Shown piece by piece: positions 6,501 to 8,017 of a DNA stretch of 8,017 bases. Source of the stretch: an uncultured Desulfovibrio sp. (GTDB taxonomy: Bacteria; Desulfobacterota; Desulfovibrionia; Desulfovibrionales; Desulfovibrionaceae); assembly GCA_947177085.1 (NCBI GenBank), contig CAMWTD010000099.1:1-8017 (forward strand). Reading direction: 5' to 3'. Each line of letters starts with the position of its first letter. The stretch's first letter is position 1. The position numbers and the translations under genes are program-made. The notes beneath the pieces are model-generated. The model worked only from the letters and a program-made list of their open reading frames with translations. It ran no database searches and had not been told where the DNA came from.

Positions 6501-6944
6501 ATGAAATCTCTCTGCATCGGGCTCTGCGCCCCTGTTCTCGTGATTCTCGTGCTCGGAGCCGCGGCTTCGGGCGCGCACGGCAAAAACCTGCTGGACTTGG
6601 GCGAGCCCATGGAGCTTGATGCGGGCAAGTCGCCGCGGATGTATGTTACCTTCAACCACCGCTCGCACAAGAAGGTCGCCTGGCGCACCTGCCACCACGA
6701 GGGGCTGCCGGGGAACCGCTACGCCGCCTGCACCAACGAGGAATGCCACTCCCTCGCCGGGCCTTCCGAGCGTGACCCCATGAGCGTCTACATGGCCTAC
6801 CATGCGCCGGATACGGACCGCTCCTGTTACGGCTGTCACAAGAAGCTCGCCGGCAAGTACCCCAATTTCAAGGGCTGCCAGCCCTGCCACATGACCCCGC
6901 AGGGCAAGAAGCTGGCTGCGGAAAAGGCCGCGCCGAAGAAGTAG
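6501..6944 (+). CDS. Periplasmic cytochrome c3-family protein, tetraheme type with an altered heme-1 motif
   Basis: Periplasmic electron-carrier protein of class III (cytochrome c3) type; relatives shuttle electrons between periplasmic hydrogenases or formate dehydrogenases and membrane complexes. The 147-residue precursor has a signal peptide (about 1-27, hydrophobic core 10-22, likely cleavage near SGAHG). The c3 pattern follows in order: axial histidines His53 and His56 in FNHRSH, heme-1 region TCHH (63-66), heme 2 CTNEECH (77-83, CX4CH), axial His101, heme 3 CYGCH (109-113) and heme 4 CQPCH (126-130), then a Lys/Ala-rich tail. In the heme-1 motif the first Cys is replaced by Trp61 (codon TGG, 6681-6683), leaving WxxCH; every other Cys and axial His expected of a tetraheme c3 is present. 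Heme 1 may therefore be held by one thioether bond, or be absent. It probably has its own promoter (6366-6395) and ends at the terminator at 6959-6992. Confidence 0.9.
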   Translation: MKSLCIGLCAPVLVILVLGAAASGAHGKNLLDLGEPMELDAGKSPRMYVTFNHRSHKKVAWRTCHHEGLPGNRYAACTNEECHSLAGPSERDPMSVYMAYHAPDTDRSCYGCHKKLAGKYPNFKGCQPCHMTPQGKKLAAEKAAPKK

Positions 6945-6958
6945 GCGCGGGATTCGCC

Positions 6959-6992
6959 CGGGGCTGCGGGAAGACCTGCAGCCCCGTTTTTT
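6959..6992 (+). terminator. Intrinsic terminator of the cytochrome gene
   Basis: CGGGGCTGC (6959-6967) pairs perfectly with GCAGCCCCG (6978-6986) around a 10-nt loop and is followed at once by six Ts (6987-6992). It begins 15 nt after the cytochrome stop and is a textbook Rho-independent terminator for + strand transcription. Confidence 0.92.
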
Positions 6993-7021
6993 CCCTGTCG
7001 GCGCGCGGAGCGCCAGACGCG

Positions 7022-7055
7022 GAAAACGCGAAGCGCATGCGCGCTTCGCGTTTTC
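7022..7055 (-). terminator. Terminator of the SRP RNA gene, probably bidirectional
   Basis: GAAAACGCGAAGCGC (7022-7036) pairs perfectly with 7041-7055, a 15-bp stem with a 4-nt loop (ATGC). On the - strand it directly follows the SRP RNA, and the stem's outer arm supplies the U-run (TTTTC). Because the outer pairs are A/T on both sides, the same element can act as a back-up terminator for + strand transcription from the cytochrome gene. Confidence 0.8.
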
Positions 7056-7140
7056 TGTGGGCCGGACACCCGGCAGCCCCCGTTGCCGCTGCTTCCTTTC
7101 GGACCTGACGGGGTTGGCGGGGGCTGCCGCCGCCCGGCTT
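7056..7140 (-). ncRNA. ffs: Signal recognition particle RNA, small bacterial 4.5S type
   Basis: Read on the - strand, the region carries the near-invariant SRP domain IV core: GTCAGGTCCGAAAGGAAGC, continuing to AGC (7109 down to 7088), with a GAAA tetraloop and the asymmetric internal loop bases that bind the Ffh M domain. Below this, an 11-bp helix forms between 7118-7128 and 7072-7082, and an outer 5-bp helix between 7134-7138 and 7061-7065. These give the single long hairpin of the small bacterial form, with no Alu domain. The RNA joins Ffh for co-translational targeting of membrane proteins. The 5' end near 7140 is predicted from the TTGACA promoter; the 3' end is approximate because processing cannot be read. 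It is convergent with the cytochrome gene and divergent from hypF. Confidence 0.93.
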
Positions 7141-7147
7141 GGCATCT

Positions 7148-7176
7148 CCTTTAGCCGCTCCACGGGCCTCTGTCAA
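7148..7176 (-). promoter_or_regulatory. Promoter of the SRP RNA gene
   Basis: On the - strand, a perfect TTGACA (7176 to 7171) is followed after 17 bp by TAAAGG (7153 to 7148). The -35 is consensus and the -10 weak (three of six). Initiation 7-9 nt downstream falls at 7141-7139, exactly where the SRP RNA structure begins, which supports both calls. Confidence 0.75.
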
Positions 7177-7244
7177 TCGTCGCGCCGGGGCGTGGCGCAG
7201 CCCGCGCTTTTGCGCTATCCTCTCCGCATGGAGCAGCAGCAGTC

Positions 7245-7252
7245 AAGGGAGG
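7245..7252 (+). promoter_or_regulatory. Ribosome binding site that decides the hypF start
   Basis: AAGGGAGG ends 8 nt before the ATG at 7261. The earlier in-frame ATG at 7228 has no such site and would add 11 unremarkable residues, so 7261 is preferred. No clear hypF promoter is visible in 7177-7244; TATCCT at 7216-7221 lacks a good -35. Confidence 0.75.
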
Positions 7253-7260
7253 CGGCCCTC

Positions 7261-8017
7261 ATGCGCCGGGTCTTCACGGCGTCGGGCCAGGTGCAGGGCG
7301 TGGGCTTCCGGCCCTTTGTCTGGCGTCTTGCGCGGGAGGAGGGCCTGACGGGCTCGGTGCGCAACACGGCCGACGGCGTGCGCATCGAGGCGCAGGGCGC
7401 GCCCCGCGCCGTGGCGACCTTTGGCCGCCGCCTGCGCGCGGAGCTTCCGCCGCTGGCGCGCCTTACCGGCGTTGACGAGGCGGAGCTTGCGCCCATGCCC
7501 GGGGAGGCGGAATTTCGCATCCTCCAAAGCGAGGGCGCGGCCGCCCATACCGTGCTGGTGAGTCCGGATGTGGCCGTCTGCCCCGACTGTCTCGCCGACA
7601 TGCGCGACCCGGCAAACCGCCGTTTCGGCTATGCCTTCACCAATTGCACCAATTGCGGGCCGCGCTTCACCATCACGAGATCCATCCCCTATGACCGGGC
7701 CGTGACGAGCATGGCCTGTTTTCCGCTCTGCCCGGACTGCGCGGCGGAATACGGAAACCCGGCGGACAGGCGCTTTCACGCCCAGCCCATCGCCTGCCCG
7801 GCATGCGGTCCGCGCCTCTGGTTCGTGGATGCGGCGGCTGCCGCCCGAGGGCCGGAAATGACCGGCCCCACGCCGGAGAATGAGGCCGACGCGCTCGCCC
7901 GCGCCGGGCAATTGCTGCTCGACGGCGGCATCCTCGCGCTCAAGGGCCTCGGCGGCTTCCAGCTTTTGTGCAATGCGCGCGATGAAAAGGCCGTGGAGGA
8001 GTTGCGCCGCCGCAAAC
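7261..8017 (+). CDS. hypF: Hydrogenase maturation carbamoyltransferase HypF, N-terminal part (cut by window end)
   Basis: HypF makes the carbamoyl group from carbamoyl phosphate and ATP and passes it to HypE, the source of the cyanide ligands of the NiFe-hydrogenase active site. It acts in the cytoplasm. The visible 252 residues follow the HypF order. An acylphosphatase domain (about 4-90) carries VQGVGFRPFV (11-20, catalytic Arg17) and Asn35. Two zinc-finger units follow, C107-x2-C110-x18-C129-x2-C132 and C157-x2-C160-x18-C179-x2-C182, with the SIPYDR linker (141-146). The YrdC-like domain starts at about 212 (DGGILALKGLGGFQLLCNA, 221-239). The frame is open to the last base; the rest of YrdC and the Kae1-like domain, about two thirds of a normal HypF, lie beyond the window. 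No truncation or frameshift is seen. Its presence implies the organism makes NiFe hydrogenase. Confidence 0.95.
   Translation, partial: MRRVFTASGQVQGVGFRPFVWRLAREEGLTGSVRNTADGVRIEAQGAPRAVATFGRRLRAELPPLARLTGVDEAELAPMPGEAEFRILQSEGAAAHTVLVSPDVAVCPDCLADMRDPANRRFGYAFTNCTNCGPRFTITRSIPYDRAVTSMACFPLCPDCAAEYGNPADRRFHAQPIACPACGPRLWFVDAAAAARGPEMTGPTPENEADALARAGQLLLDGGILALKGLGGFQLLCNARDEKAVEELRRRK

Noticed and set aside
5194..6504. A 436-codon + strand frame overlapping the regulator in a second frame
   Set aside because: It is a Gly/Arg/Ala/His-rich shadow with no domain and is fully contained in, or just trailing, a well-defined gene.
4931..6688. A 585-codon open frame on the minus strand antisense to the response regulator
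   Set aside because: It has the same GC-bias origin, no domain and no ribosome site, and it is opposite a regulator with all its motifs intact.
5436..6944. A 502-codon + strand frame that ends with the cytochrome, suggesting a long fusion protein
   Set aside because: The first 355 codons are an out-of-frame Ser/Arg-rich shadow of the regulator. The ribosome site at 6490-6495 and the signal peptide starting at 6501 show the real start.
7140..7155. TTGGCATCTCCTTTAGC, resembling a -24/-12 element
   Set aside because: Spacing between GG and GC is 11 instead of 10, and the stretch coincides with the -10 and start of the SRP RNA promoter on the other strand.
7193..7207. TGGCGCAGCCCGCGC upstream of hypF, which has the GG-N10-GC spacing of a sigma-54 promoter
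   Set aside because: The -12 half is GCGC rather than TTGC and only about 7 of 11 informative bases match. Such spacing arises often by chance in sequence this GC-rich.
7139..7348. A 69-codon + strand frame over the SRP RNA promoter and hypF start
   Set aside because: It overlaps hypF in another frame, lacks a ribosome site, and its composition is that of a shadow frame.

Overview
The window looks like part of the chromosome of a high-GC, sulfate-reducer-type deltaproteobacterium, most likely Desulfovibrionaceae. The clues are a periplasmic class III (cytochrome c3-type) multiheme cytochrome, the NiFe-hydrogenase maturation gene hypF, a short-type bacterial glucose-6-phosphate isomerase followed directly by a two-component system, and very strong G/C bias at third codon positions. 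That bias also creates very long spurious antisense reading frames, which I rejected. The genus is an inference from gene content.

Layout, left to right on the + strand: (i) the last codons of an upstream gene and an overlapping two-membrane-segment protein of unknown function (17-781); (ii) a 144-bp gap with a candidate promoter, then a YchJ/UPF0225 protein with two SEC-C motifs (926-1492), overlapped by 4 bp by a small protein with a tandemly duplicated four-cysteine motif (1489-1890); (iii) a 99-bp gap, then pgi (1990-3345), a membrane sensor histidine kinase 3 bp further on (3349-4920), and an NtrC-family sigma-54 response regulator (4976-6355), which form a likely operon; (iv) a gap with a candidate sigma-70 promoter, then a secreted tetraheme cytochrome c3-like protein (6501-6944) ending at a strong intrinsic terminator; (v) on the - strand, convergent to the cytochrome gene, a small SRP RNA gene (ffs, about 7140-7056) with its own TTGACA promoter and a 15-bp terminator hairpin; (vi) divergent from ffs, the first 252 codons of hypF (7261-8017), cut by the window end.

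How the genes fit together: pgi is a central sugar-phosphate enzyme. The kinase and regulator beside it form a plausible cognate pair (periplasmic signal, then His and Asp phosphorylation, then sigma-54 activation). Their signal and targets cannot be read here, and I found no convincing sigma-54 promoter in the window. The cytochrome and HypF both belong to the hydrogenase and periplasmic electron-transfer physiology typical of these bacteria, but they are separate transcription units.

The points most worth a second look are the cytochrome, whose first heme-binding motif has Trp instead of the first Cys; the SRP RNA gene in the non-coding gap; the duplicated-cysteine protein coupled to YchJ; an Ala/Pro/Gly-rich insert inside the kinase ATP-binding domain; and a three-copy 14-nt repeat between kinase and regulator. 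I see no clear evidence of a wholly undescribed multi-gene system, mobile element, CRISPR array or prophage.
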